A stretch of DNA of 64,000 nucleotides from Hevea brasiliensis (lineage: Eukaryota > Streptophyta > Magnoliopsida > Malpighiales > Euphorbiaceae), in NCBI RefSeq assembly GCF_030052815.1, contig NC_079503.1, forward strand, positions 54,602,735 through 54,666,734, given 5' to 3'. This document shows positions 46,246 through 57,368 of the stretch, in pieces. Made by a program: the position numbers and the translations under genes. Position 1 is the first letter of the stretch, and each line of letters opens with the position of its first letter. The notes under the pieces are model-generated. The model saw only the letters and a program-made list of their open reading frames with translations. It was not told the DNA's origin and ran no database searches.

Positions 46246-48106
46246 ATGAGCGGCGCCGAAGGTCAGAGAGCGGCAAGCCCACCTTCCGTCCATGTTTCAT
46301 GGTCGTCTGATGAAGAAGAGGTGGTCGGGCCGAGCGCACAACCAAAACCTTCTAGGGTCTCCATTCCAGCTCGGGGGCGAACCGCACCATCAAGGCTTGT
46401 ACCTTCCTCAGGGAGGGAGAATCTTCCTATGGACGAGCTGCCATCGATCTTGCACGAAACCGATCTGCAGTCGTTTAGCCAGGAGTACAACATAGAGCCC
46501 GATTCATATGAACTTATCCGGTGTCACGGCGATCACCCAGCCGATCACTCCTTTGAAGAGAATGACATGGTGATGGTATACGAGGAACAGTTAAAGGCCG
46601 GTCTTCGGTTCCCTCTGGACGACTTCTTCAAGGAGGTCCTAAAACTCCACCGAGTGTGCATCGCCCAAATTCACCCTAACTCGTGCCGGATCTTGGTAGC
46701 CTTCCGAGGTCTGTGCCGAGCTAAGGGAATCAGACCTACGGCTAAGGTGTTCGCCGAACTGCACAGGCTAACTCATCGAAAGGACGACGAGCATTGGTTC
46801 TTTCAGGCGAAGCCTCATTGCGGGCTCTTCACCGATCTACCCTCCTCCCTTAAGAATTGTAAGAACCGCTTCTTCATTCTGAGGAGCAAAAATCCGACCT
46901 GCTTTGAGGACTTCCCCGGTAGCTGGTGGCACCAGGGGCCCTTGATTTCGAAGCGTATTACCCTAAACCAGGAGGAAAGCCTAATAGTGATGGAGCTAAA
47001 GAATCAAGCTACCACTCAAAAGTACTCCTGTTTAGATGCGGTGACTGCCGAGCTGCATCATTGGACGATGGAGTTGATCACGGGCAAAAAGCGCGGGCTT
47101 CAGCTCTCTGATCTTGGCATCGGTATTTTCTATTTCTCAGATTTTTGGACCTTAGCAATCTCACTGACCTCTTTTTTATGTAGGTATGGCGGGTGGTGAA
47201 GGTTCCAGGAAGCGGAAGAAGGAGAGAGAGATTTCCCGGAAAATAAAGGAGATGAAGCGTTCGGCACTACTTCAAACACCCGGCCATGAACCTGGGGAGA
47301 CGCAAGGAGGCCCGCCCCGACCTTCGGGGCCACCGATCACTGAAGCTGTCCGATCTCCTCCTCAACAGGAAGAGCCGCCTCCACCTCCTCCAGTTGTTCC
47401 AAGCACAGAAGGGGGTCGTTCTCGACCTCCTACGAGGCCCCCTTCTCGTGGCGCCCAAGTACTGATTGCTTCCCTAGAGAACAACCGGACCGTTTGGGAG
47501 AACCCCGATTTTGCCAAAGTTTTGGGGTCTTCCATCTGCCTTCGGGAGGATCGGGACAGACTGTCTCCGGACAATCTTGATGACATCCTAACCCGATCTA
47601 TGAGTCTGAATGTAGAGTGCTTGGTGAACCAACACATAGTTCGGGAAAAGGCGCACCGCCTGGGTAAGGAGGTCGAGAAGAAGAGTCAAGAGGTGGCATC
47701 CCTCCGATCCCAACTCTCATCCGCTCAGGATTACATATCTCAAATTGAGGGGCGGATGAAGTACTATGAGGATAAGATGGCCGAACAGACTCATGTTCTG
47801 GATGAAAGGGATCATGCTCTTAAAGAAGTCCAGGCACTCCGGGCCAACGAAGTTGCTCAGGTCGCTCATCTTGCTGAGGAGCTTAAGGCAAAAGATGAAG
47901 AGATGGTGACAGGAATAGCCGGTGGCTATGTGAACGCTCACAAGGATCTCTTAGCCGAGCTCCAGAAGCGTTACCCAGAGGAGGACTTCTCTTGGATGGC
48001 CGACCTGGCTCCCGAAGGCGAGGGGGAAAGCGAAGAAGAGGCCGAGGGTGAGAGAGAAAATGAGCAAAATGTAGATCAGGCTGGGGGATCACCCCCAGCC
48101 GAATGA
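46246..48106 (+). CDS. Intact antisense gene in Ogre U3 (Transposase_28-like, spliced)
   Basis: Function unknown. Exon 1 (46246-47122) and exon 2 (47184-48106) join in frame to 599 codons. The N-terminal 100 residues are acidic/serine-rich (SWSSDEEEVVGP). At about residues 115-240 a folded domain contains FPLDDFFKEVLKLH and IHPNSCRILVAF, which resemble the plant family annotated as putative gypsy type transposon (Transposase_28, PF04195). Exon 2 starts with a basic cluster SRKRKKEREISRKIKEMKR (about 299-317, a possible nuclear signal). A proline-rich segment and a long heptad-like coiled coil (about 451-543) follow, and then an acidic tail EGESEEEAEGE. The gene runs opposite to gag-pol, lies in U3 and has its own TATA. 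It is the only intact long coding frame of the element. Extra ORFs, some antisense, are known in Tat-clade elements. Here it lies within the LTR, so each element carries two copies. Confidence 0.78.
47123..47183 (+). other. 61-bp intron in the antisense LTR gene
   Basis: GTATTTTCTA at the donor and TTTTTTATGTAG at the acceptor, T-rich throughout. Removal joins ATC-G to GT-ATG-GCG in frame (DLGIG then MAGGEG). Donor and acceptor are also present in the 3' LTR copy and in Ogre-1. Without splicing the first frame stops at 47199, 14 bases after the exon 2 ATG (47186). Confidence 0.7.
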
Positions 48107-48701
48107 CTTGTACAAATTTTTTTGAAATGAAATGAAGTGGAATGCCCTTTTTGTTCGATGAATGGTTATGATCGGAAAATTTCTAAATTATTAAAAACTT
48201 GATTGTCTGAGTATGTTGAAATAACTGAAGATGATTATTAACCTAAGTGTGAGAGATCGAAAAACACAATGAGCATGAGATCGGTAGGGAAGAAATGCTG
48301 AACGGGACTTGATTAAAATTGGAAATTTGACTTGAACACTTAAGATCGAAATCCTCATTAAACCGGACCAAAACCTTAACTCTTAAACTTTTGAAAGGGA
48401 GATCGGCAATAAAACTGGTAAGAAAAGATCTAGTTTACTTCGTTTATACTACAACGGGTCGGAGAGATCGGTGAGCGATTTAATAGACTGGTAAGGATTT
48501 GATTGATGTGAGGACTTAGCATTGATTCAATTCTTTGAGGAGGGATCGGAAATGTGACTGTCTATCAAAGAGAGATCGGAAATGTGACTGTCTATCAAAG
48601 AGAGATCGGAAATGTGATTAGCTGTCGAAAGGAGACTTAGTACTGAGGTCAGTTTCAAAGTTTTATTGATTTTGGGGATCGGCCAAAATATGGTGTCGAC
48701 A

Positions 48702-48706
48702 CCCAT
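48702..48706. repeat. Ogre-2 target-site duplication, right
   Basis: CCCAT, identical to 25383-25387. Confidence 0.93.
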
Positions 48707-49438
48707 CACATTTAGTGTTTTTAGTGTGTTTTTATGTTTAATTTAGTTGGTTAAAATATATTTATCATTTACGCATATTTTTAGATAGTTGTGGAATAAT
48801 TGTGTTAAATGGAGAAATTTTCGGCGTTTGACCTTTACTGAGTTTTTTAGGTGTTTCTAAAGTTGTGGGTCTCCAAATTGAGTGTTGTTTAATCCATTGA
48901 AAAGCTAAGATAGAGCACTACAAAAGATAAAGAGGGACCAAAGCCCAAATTAGTCTCCAAGGTTGACAAAAGGAGCTATGGATCTATTGAAAAAGCCCAA
49001 ACTTGATGTGCCATGACCAGTTTCGATATTTATTTTGTATCTGAAGTTTTAGATGTCCAAATGAAGCAAGCCTAAGCCCAATTGAACCTTAAGAGCCACC
49101 TCTACAACTTCTATGAAGGGCTGGATGCGAGATGAGGCTATTTTAATTATCAAAAACGGCAATGAAATCGTCACTATGGGTTGAACCATCTATCTAAACC
49201 AGTCCCGGTTTTTGGCCCATAACTTGGGCTATAGACCTCGGATTTGGGCGAATTAGTACCGTTGGAAAGCTAAGAAATAGAGCTACAACTTTCCTGAAGA
49301 GGGCAGAGGCAGATTCAGAAAGAAAATTGCTGAAAATTGGCCTTAATTCCAGAGATGTGAATGCAGGTTGAAAATCTATATTTTAAATTTCAAAACTTTT
49401 CCTAATTTGGTTCCTATTTTTGGGGTTAGGTTTTTTAC

Positions 49439-49446
49439 TATAAATA
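49439..49446 (+). promoter_or_regulatory. Athila LTR TATA box
   Basis: TATAAATA about 0.9 kb before the LTR end. Confidence 0.6.
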
Positions 49447-50368
49447 CGTCTTTGGGCAGCAGCTAAGAGATGCTAATTCAGACCTTCGTTCTCTATTATT
49501 TCTTTTTAGATTTCTTCTTTATCTTTTTTTATTTTTTCTGTAAGCCATTAACATGAGTGGCTAAGTTTTTAATTTAGTTCAGGGGATTCAAGTTCTTATG
49601 TATTGTGAGACTAGGTTCTTAATTTAATTTATGTCTTTTTGAATATCTATTGTTTTCTGATTTAATTGTTTTTTATCTGTTGAATGATTTGCTAAAAAGG
49701 CCTATTAGTTAATTGTTTGATTGATCAATTGCTAGTTCATCTTCATAATCCATAATTGTTGTGTAAAATTGAACATGAGTAGCAATTAGGAATTATTGAT
49801 TATGATCCAAGTTTTTGATAATAACCTAAGGAAACAATAGGGTGGATTAAATGATTTATACTTCATAAATTGTTATTCAGCTTAACTACTTCCTTTTCTT
49901 AAAGCAGTTATTAATTTGATAAGGATTGCTTAATACCAACTCAGTTAATAATTAGAGTCAATAAGAGTGATGGGCTCGAATTGATGAGTATAGGGAAGTC
50001 AGGGGTTTGCCTCGCTGTTTGGTAAATCTACGTTAAGTATTCAATAAGATATAATTGTATTTCTTTTGTCTATGATCAAATCAATGCATTGGAATGCGAA
50101 TTACCTTGGACTGAAGTTTGTTTAATTGGAGAGTTTCTCATTTTTAAATCTTAATTTTGGATTTTTGATTTCTTCTTTGGATTGTGAATTAAACCCCCCC
50201 CCCCAACCTTTGTTTCTTTTTTTTTTTTTCCATTACACAAGCACACGAAATTTAATAATTCAGTCTCTAAGGTTCGACCTGGATTCACCATTTACTGTAG
50301 AAAATATTTCATACTTGGTGATTTCAGTTAATTTAATTTCTGGTGGATTTGACACCCATCAAGAATTT

Positions 50369-50386
50369 TGGCGCCATTGCCAGGGA
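50369..50386 (+). promoter_or_regulatory. Athila primer-binding site
   Basis: TGGCGCCATTGCCAGGGA, 7 bases after the LTR end, close to the TGGCGCCGTTGCC-type site common to Athila elements. Confidence 0.85.
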
Positions 50387-50695
50387 GTGAAATTTATTGA
50401 ATTTCGTGTCTTCTGTGTTAGAATATTCTATTATTAATTTTGTTTGTGAGTTATTGCTATTTTTAGGTTTTTGAAGAAAAAAAAAATATTACGGTGTTAT
50501 TGTTCAGTGTTACTATTCATTAAGAATTTTGGTTGAATTTGGAGGGCGGCCCATACCTATTTTGAAGGAAACGATGCTTTGATCAAGACCAATCAATCCA
50601 TAGGATTCCTTGGCCCCACCCTCTTAAGGCCAAATTCGATTATTTTCTAGGGTTTTGAAGTATTTTTCTGTTTTTACTTTGATTTCTTTTTGTTT

Positions 50696-52552
50696 ATGAC
50701 AAGAATTTCTCAATCTGATGAGTTGATCTTTGATCCAGAAGTAGAAAAAATAGCTAAACATTTGAGAAAATTGGCTAAGCAAGCTAGGCAGATTTCGAGT
50801 ATATCTGAAGGAGTCCAATCTCTAAAGGAGCTAAGTTCGGGTTCGGATTTGGATTCGAAGTCAGAGTCAAATTCCAAAAATGAAACCATGGCTGCTAGAA
50901 ACTTGAAAGAGTTGGCTGCTCCTGATCTAAACCAACAGCCTTTGTGTATTCAATACCCTACTTTAAATGTTGCTTTTGAATTAAAATCTGGACTAATCCA
51001 TTTGTTGCCTAAATTTCATGGTTTTGCAAGTGAGGATCCACATAAGCATCTAAAGGAATTTCATGTTGTGTGTTCCAGCATGAAACCTCAAGGAGTTTCA
51101 GAGGATTAGATCAAGCTTCGAGCTTTCCCTTTCTCACTGGAGGGCACAACTAAGGATTAGTTGTATTACCTTCCTTCTGGAACTGTCAACTCATGGAATG
51201 GGATGAAGCAAATATTTTTGGAGAAGTATTTTCCTGGTTTCTGTCTGCCAACATAAGAAAAGAAATTTGTAGCATCCGGTAGTACAATGGAGAGAGTTTG
51301 TATGAGTTTGGGAGAGATTTAAGAAGCTGTGTGCAAGCTATCCCCATCATCAAATAAGTGAGCAGCTATTGATTCAATATTTCTATGAGGGACTTCTACC
51401 AATGGATCATAGTATGATAGATGCTGCTAGTGGAGGAGCTTTGGTTGATAAGACACCAGAAGAGGCAAGGAGGCTGATTGCTAACATGGCAGCAAATTCT
51501 CAGCAGTTTGGAATGAGAATGGATCACACACCTATAAAGGTTAATGAGGTAAGTACATCTAACCTTGAGAAACAAATTTCTAATTTAACTTCTTTGGTGA
51601 GGCAGTTGGTTGTAGGGAACATGCAAACTGTTAAGGTATGTGGAATTTGTTCGGGTTTGGGTCATGCTACTGATATGTGTCTGCGTTACAAGAGGATGAA
51701 TCAATACAACATGCTAATGCAGTAGGACATTATGGACAGCCACAACGCAGGTATGATCCCTATTCGAATACTTATAATCCAGGATGGTGAGATCATCCCA
51801 ATTTGAGTTGTGGGAATTAACCGGTGCAAAATCGATACCAGCAACAAAGACCACAAGTGAATCAACCACCTCTGCCTCCCTCAAATCAAGGTATGACACT
51901 TGATGAAATTGTTAAGGCTTTGGCTAACAATACACAACAGTTTTAACAGGAGACCAGAAATAGCATTCAAAATATAGAGAGGCAGATTGGTCAGTTAGCC
52001 TCATCTATGAGTAAGCTGGAAACTCAAGGTTCTGGAAAGCTCCCATCACAAAGGGTCATGAATCCTAGAGAAAATGCAAGTGCGATACTATTGCGGAGTG
52101 GGAAAGAAGTTGATAATCAGACTTCACATGAGCCAATAAAAAAGAAGAAGCAAGGAGCAAAAGAGTCTGAAGTTCCTGAAGTTGAGGTAAATACTGAACC
52201 TAACATGAATAAGGTTAATAATTCTGTTCTTCCTCCATTCCCATGTAGGTTTGCTAAAAATAAGAAAGAAGAACAAGAGAAAGAAATTTTGGAGACTTTC
52301 AGAAAGGTGGAGGTGAAATACCCTTACTTGATGCGATCAAACAAGTTCCCAAGTATACTAAATTTCTTAAGGAACTATGCACTACAAAGCACAAGTTGAG
52401 GAATAATGAGAAGATCAGTGTGGGGGAAAAAGTGTTGGCATTAATTTAGCAAAAATTATCCCCTAAGTATAAGGATCTAGGTTCATTTTCTATTCCTTGC
52501 AGAATAGGTGATTCTAAATTTGAACGTACAATGGCAGATTTAGGAGCATTTA
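50696..52552 (+). pseudogene. gag: Athila gag and start of protease
   Basis: ATG at 50696 (MTRISQSDEL). The Athila-type gag core is visible: FELKSGLIHLLPKFHGFASEDPHKHLKEF is split over short frames, then EGLLPMDHSMIDAASGGALV and PEEARRLIANMAAN. A zinc knuckle CGICSGLGHATDMC (CX2CX4HX4C) lies near 51640. Stops include TAG for CAG after VSED (51107-51109) and TAG for TGG after TTKD (51158). The C-terminal part (52007-52399) has NPRENASAILLRSGKE, and the frame then shifts into GDSKFERTMADLGA, the protease active-site start (52510-52545), where the solo LTR interrupts. Confidence 0.88.
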
Positions 52553-55500
52553 TGTAACACCCTCACTTTACGTAGTCCGTACATTTGATTACTCTGGTGA
52601 CCTAATGTCAGTCCGAACAAGTCAGGATGTTTGGGACTACACTTCAGTGATAGTGAAAAGGCATAAAATGATGAAATAAACAATAAGAAAATACAAGAAA
52701 AATTAAGAAAAAAATAAAAGAGATGAAATGAAAGTAAGTTAAACGAGCCGGCACCGTAGCGATGGGTGACCGCACCGGGAAGTTATGGCGAAGGCAATTG
52801 CCGACCCCAGGACTGCTGGGAACCCTCGTAAATAATTTTTGGGATATAATTAAAGGCCTATAAAGGTGTAATTAATATTAGAAATATTAAAGAAAATTAA
52901 AGAATTAGTATAAAGAAAAATGAAAAAATCAAGAAATCGATAAAAATCGGTGTTACCGAAAAATCATGAATACAACCCGAAGAGGGGCATTTTAATCAAT
53001 TGACACCTAGCGTTGACTTTTGACCTAAATTTTCATGAAAAATAAGTGGTATTACATTTTGAAAATTTTATGAAAAATGAAATTAAAGATAAAATGTAAT
53101 TTAAGGGAAGTTGAGGGTAAAAGTGCAATTAAAGGAAATCTTACATTAATCCAATTTTTAATTACATTAGTGGAGCACTATGGAGTATATAAATACTCAA
53201 GTGGACAGCCAACTCCACTAACTCCATCTTCTTCTTCTACATTCTTCTCCAAGCCAAACCAAATTCTCTCAAAAATTCTTCCATGGCCGCACCATACCAC
53301 AAGCTCCATCAATCTATGTTCAAGCCTTGATCTTTATAAATTTCTTTACTAAAGTTGGACTACACTTCTTGGGCAGTATATTGGAAGCAAAAAGAAAAGG
53401 ATTTGATGAGGTTTTAGTCAAGCTAAAAAAAGGTTAGTGCTAGTTTTTCTTCCCTTGCTTAATTAAAGTTTGTATTGAGGTTATGGTGAGTAGTTTGGTT
53501 GAAAACTTTAAGGAATTGAGTGAGTATTTGGTGTGTGTAATTCTTGGCAGCCATGAAAAGGGAAGGTAAGTGAATTATTCTTATGTGTAATTGATGGTAT
53601 TTTATGGGAATTAGTGTGGATTAAAGTAATTTGTTATGCTAGTAAGTTAATCTCATGTGTAACCTGTGATTGAGCTTTTAAAATGGGGATTTGTATTGTT
53701 GCTTCATTTTGGGCAGCCATGAGAACATGAGAGGTTAATTATCTCATGAATTTAATTGATGTTTTGGGATGTTGATAAGTAAGCAAATGAGGGTTACACT
53801 TGGATTGATGAAAATACTTGTGCTAGAAATTGATTGAATGTGAATTGTTGAATTAGAACATTTGAATTAAGGATTTAAAAGTGGGACTTTGATGCTTTAG
53901 TAAATTGCCATACTGGGCAGCCCATAATATCATGAATTTGTGTGTGAGTTTATGAAATTTATTAATGAAATATGATGGTGTTGAATGGTGGGCATTTTGT
54001 TTAATTACCATAGAAGTGTATGTGTGATATAAGTGCTGATGTACATTGAATTTGGGTGGATGTAAATGTTGAACTTTAATGGTGTATTGTGTGCATTGAG
54101 CACTTGAGTGTTCTATCTAAAATGTTTGCTGGAATTGTGTACAATATATATAGAAGTGCCATGATTAAATGTTGAAGTATTGGGAGGAGGAGTATTGACA
54201 AAATTGGAAGTGTGATGTTCAAATGCAGGTTGTGTATGTTGGTAGCACATAAATTAGGTCATAAGTGCAAAACTATGAACCCAATTGGTATGAGGCCAAT
54301 GGGGGGTGAAACTAAACACCAAATAGGCCAACTTTCATGTAGAAATGTTGCCAAAATTCTACCTAAAAACTGACCTTAAAAATGACCAAATCCGGAATGG
54401 CAACCTTGCAAACCCATATTTTTGACCATATGAACAGTAGTTATTGGGATGACCATAACTCACTCAAAATAGGTTCAATTGACCTGAAATTTTTACCATG
54501 GAAAGCTTCGACATAGAGCTACAATTCTTATGAAGATACCAAAGCCCAAAAATGGCTTTGGGTACCAAAACTGCTAGAACTAAAAGTGACCTAAAATTTA
54601 CCAAATTTTGCACTAAAGGTGCAATCTATCTAGCTTTAGTAAATTGATCATATCTTGGTCTATACAACTTAGAATGACCTGAAATTTTTCCCTGAGTGCA
54701 ATAAGACATAGAATTACAATTTTGCTTCTTTGACTAGAAGCTAAAAACCAAGAGAAATAGGACTTTAAGCTAGACCAATCTAGCACACAAAAATTGAAAA
54801 CTTGACATTTATATACAATGATGCTTGAAATAATTTGGCAATGAATGCTAACTTGTAAAAATAGTAAATTGCACTATATTGGTAGCATATTGAAATGCAA
54901 AATATGACATATTGGTAACATTAAACCTAATTCACCTAGAGTGCATCAAGGGTCAACGTTATAGGTTGACTAAGGAAAATAATAGAATTAAATAAATTAA
55001 TTATTGAACCTTATTATTAGAAACAATTTAAATAAGTACTAAAACACTTTAAATTATATGTTTCAGTAAGAAAAGACACTGGGAAGGGAAAAGACCCACG
55101 GAGTCAAGGCCAAGAGGTGACTCACCAGAGGTTTCTGCACAACTAGTTTTTTTTAATTGATTTTGTTCTGAAAATTTCATATGACTAAATAAAGTATTTT
55201 CTTTATGTATTATGTTTATCAAGTATTGGATTTAATTCAATGATTATTGAAATTGTCATAGTATGCATGAATTTAGCTTTGTGAAATGGTATTTCAATAA
55301 GTATTAATCATTGTTGTGGATTGAATAAATTATGTTTTGGAAAATTGTGATAGAATATGTTTTGAATTGTGATGGGCAATTTGCATAGAAAAATGCAAAC
55401 TTATGTTTTGAATTGTGATGAGCATAAAAATTATTAGATATTGGAATTGACTTTGAATCGAATTGTGTTGTGATTATGCTCACAAAAAGGACAAGGAGAT

Positions 55501-56734
55501 TTATGATATTGTTTTGTATCTCACTATAGATGCTTAACTAGGTTATTATCCGTCTCTCTCATTTGTTGAGGAGACAATGGAGTTAGTTTTGTTTTGATTA
55601 TCATGATATGTGCACAGGCTTAGATTCTCCTCTTATTAGAAGTTAGATCTAAGTTTTTATTTGTTATGGCCTTTTTAGAAGTTTCATTATTGTGATGTAT
55701 ACTGTGCACGATGATTCGATCTCCCCGACCATAGGGAGTTAGAATCTAATTTGACCTCCCCGACCATAGGGAGTTAGAATCACCCCGAAGATGGCCCTTT
55801 CGGATTAGTCTTGCATAGTTAGTGAGATAAAGAATGGTTTTTGAATAGTAAAGAATTGTGATTTCAATTATGATTTATGTATAATTGATTTTATTGGAAT
55901 TACCTTAAATGTTTGGTTGTGATTTGATAAATTGAATTTCGTGATCAAAGTCATTTCATACAAATGATTTATGTTATTTGAATAATTTGATTTTTAGAAT
56001 TTTATGAGTATCCTGATTTCTAAAATTTTTGCTGTAATTTTGCTAAGGAATATTGTACTATGTTTTAAGTTATAGTTGTACACCACTGAGTTCACCACTC
56101 AGCAATAGCTTTGTATGCTGTCGCAGGTGAAAAGAGATCATAGAGCATTTGAGTAAGTTTCTTTGAAGACACATTCAGATCAGCTCCAGGTATATCATAG
56201 GTATACCCATGTACATAGGTTTTGATGTATGCATGTAATAATATGTATGTAAATTATTTGAGCAGTTATATAAAAACTCTTGTAAAATATTTTGGTATGT
56301 AATTAAATGTAAATTATTTAATATAAATTTGAGATTTCATTTACCTGTATAGTTTTGTAATATTAATTTTTGAGTCTTGTAATCAATGAAATGTTTCTTT
56401 TATCATGAGGTTAGTTTGAAAATGAAATGATTTGATTATTGAGATTGAATTATGAGATGAAATGAAGTTTATTGGAGTTGTATTTGAGAAAACATATTGG
56501 GAGTGTTTTCTTTTTCAGGTTTGAAGAACTGTTTTCTCAAAATACAGCCGGTACTCTGCCGAAATTTTGAAAAATTTTTTATAATATCAGATTTTAATCG
56601 ATGATTTAAATTATCGAGAATTGTTTTAAAATCCCTTGTAGTATATTTAATGGGTTACCAGTAAGCGAAGTAAGGTAATTCATTAGGTGTACTACGGGAT
56701 CATGTTGCATCTTACGGAGGAGTAGGGTGTGACA
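52553..56734 (+). repeat. Solo Tekay-like LTR (4.2 kb) inside Athila protease
   Basis: Starts TGTAACACCC and ends AGGGTGTGACA, with flanking ATTTA (52548-52552) and ATCTA (56735-56739), a TSD with one C-to-T change. It has a TATA box at 53188, the GAGGGGCATTTTAATCA block at 52982, and 3' blocks GAAGAACTGTTTT and ACTCTGCCGAAATTTT as in the other Tekay-like LTRs. No internal domain is present, which fits recombination between two LTRs. It splits the codons for protease GA and SIN. Confidence 0.85.
53188..53195 (+). promoter_or_regulatory. TATA box in solo LTR
   Basis: TATAAATA in GGAGTATATAAATACTC, about 0.64 kb from the LTR start. Confidence 0.55.
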
Positions 56735-56739
56735 ATCTA

Positions 56740-57368
56740 TTAATGTTATGTCAAATTCAGTTTTTCAAACTTTAAATTTGGGTCCTTTGAAAGAAACCAG
56801 TTTCATTATTCAATTAGCTTATCATCCTAATGCTTACCCATTAGGAATAGTTGAGGATGTGTTAGTGCAGGTTGGAGAATTGATTTTTCCTGCAGATTTG
56901 TACATTTTGGATATGGAGGATAGTGTTCCCACATTAAAGTCAGCTTTGATTTTGTTTGGAAGACCTTTCCTAAAAACTGCCAAGATAAAAATTGATATGG
57001 ATGATGGTACTTTAACTATGGAGTTTGATGGAGAGACTGTCAAATTTAATATCTTTGATGCCATGAAGTATCCTGCTGATGATCATTCTATCTTTTCTAT
57101 TGATGTTGTTGATACAATTGTGCAAGATGTCTTTGAGTTAAGCATGGAGGATGAGTTAGAAGTGGCGATTAGTCAAGGAATTCAAGAAATTAGTACCAAT
57201 CAACCATTAAGTGTAGAGGTTCAAGAGGCAGTAAAGGCATTGCAGTCATTACCTCCTGTTCCAAAAAGGTATGGAGTACCAAAGATCGACTTACTTGTAT
57301 CTCACACAAAATTGTTACCTTCTATTGTGTAGGCACCAGTCCTTGAACTCGAGCCTTTACCTGAGCAT
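56740..57368 (+). pseudogene. pro: Athila protease, second part
   Basis: Resumes with INVMSNSVFQTLNLG, giving the DLGASIN-type active site when read across the solo LTR. It continues with VLVQVGELIFPADLYILDM and LILFGRPFLKTAKIKID (flap and C-terminal strand of retropepsins). The frame stays open to TAG at 57330-57332. Confidence 0.85.

Larger units (their letters stand above)
25388..48701 (-). mobile_element. Ogre-2: complete Ogre/Tat retrotransposon, 23.3 kb
   Basis: A full-length copy on the - strand: 5' LTR (43629-48701), tRNA-Arg-type primer site, ORF1, gag, protease with G-patch, RT, RNase H, second RNase H, integrase, 3' UTR array, polypurine tract and 3' LTR (25388-30500). It has a perfect 5-bp TSD, CCCAT. 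The two LTRs look nearly identical by eye apart from one 58-bp tandem unit, so the insertion is fairly young. Single stops and frameshifts interrupt ORF1, gag, pro and pol. It lacks the intron that Ogre-1 retains. Confidence 0.95.
43629..48701 (-). repeat. Ogre-2 5' LTR (5.1 kb) with intact antisense gene
   Basis: Starts (in - orientation) TGTCGACACC at 48701 and ends next to the primer site at 43629. The terminal dinucleotide is TA on the + strand in place of TG, a single mutation relative to the 3' LTR. It contains sense TATA 45286-45293 (-), antisense TATA 46083-46090 (+) and the antisense gene 46246-48106 (+). Confidence 0.95.
48702..50361 (+). repeat. Athila 5' LTR, main part
   Basis: Continuation of the LTR begun at 25354. 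It ends CACCCATCA, the inverted counterpart of its TGAT start. It contains a TATA box (49439), a CT-rich segment after it, a C10 run at 50196, and a motif at 49218-49300 that is shared with the Tekay-like LTRs. A decayed second copy of that motif is near 48861-48926. Confidence 0.88.

Noticed and set aside
53077..53352. 91-codon frame in the solo LTR near the TATA box
   Set aside because: Spans the predicted promoter and transcript start, has no domain, and was not recognised in the other Tekay-like LTRs.
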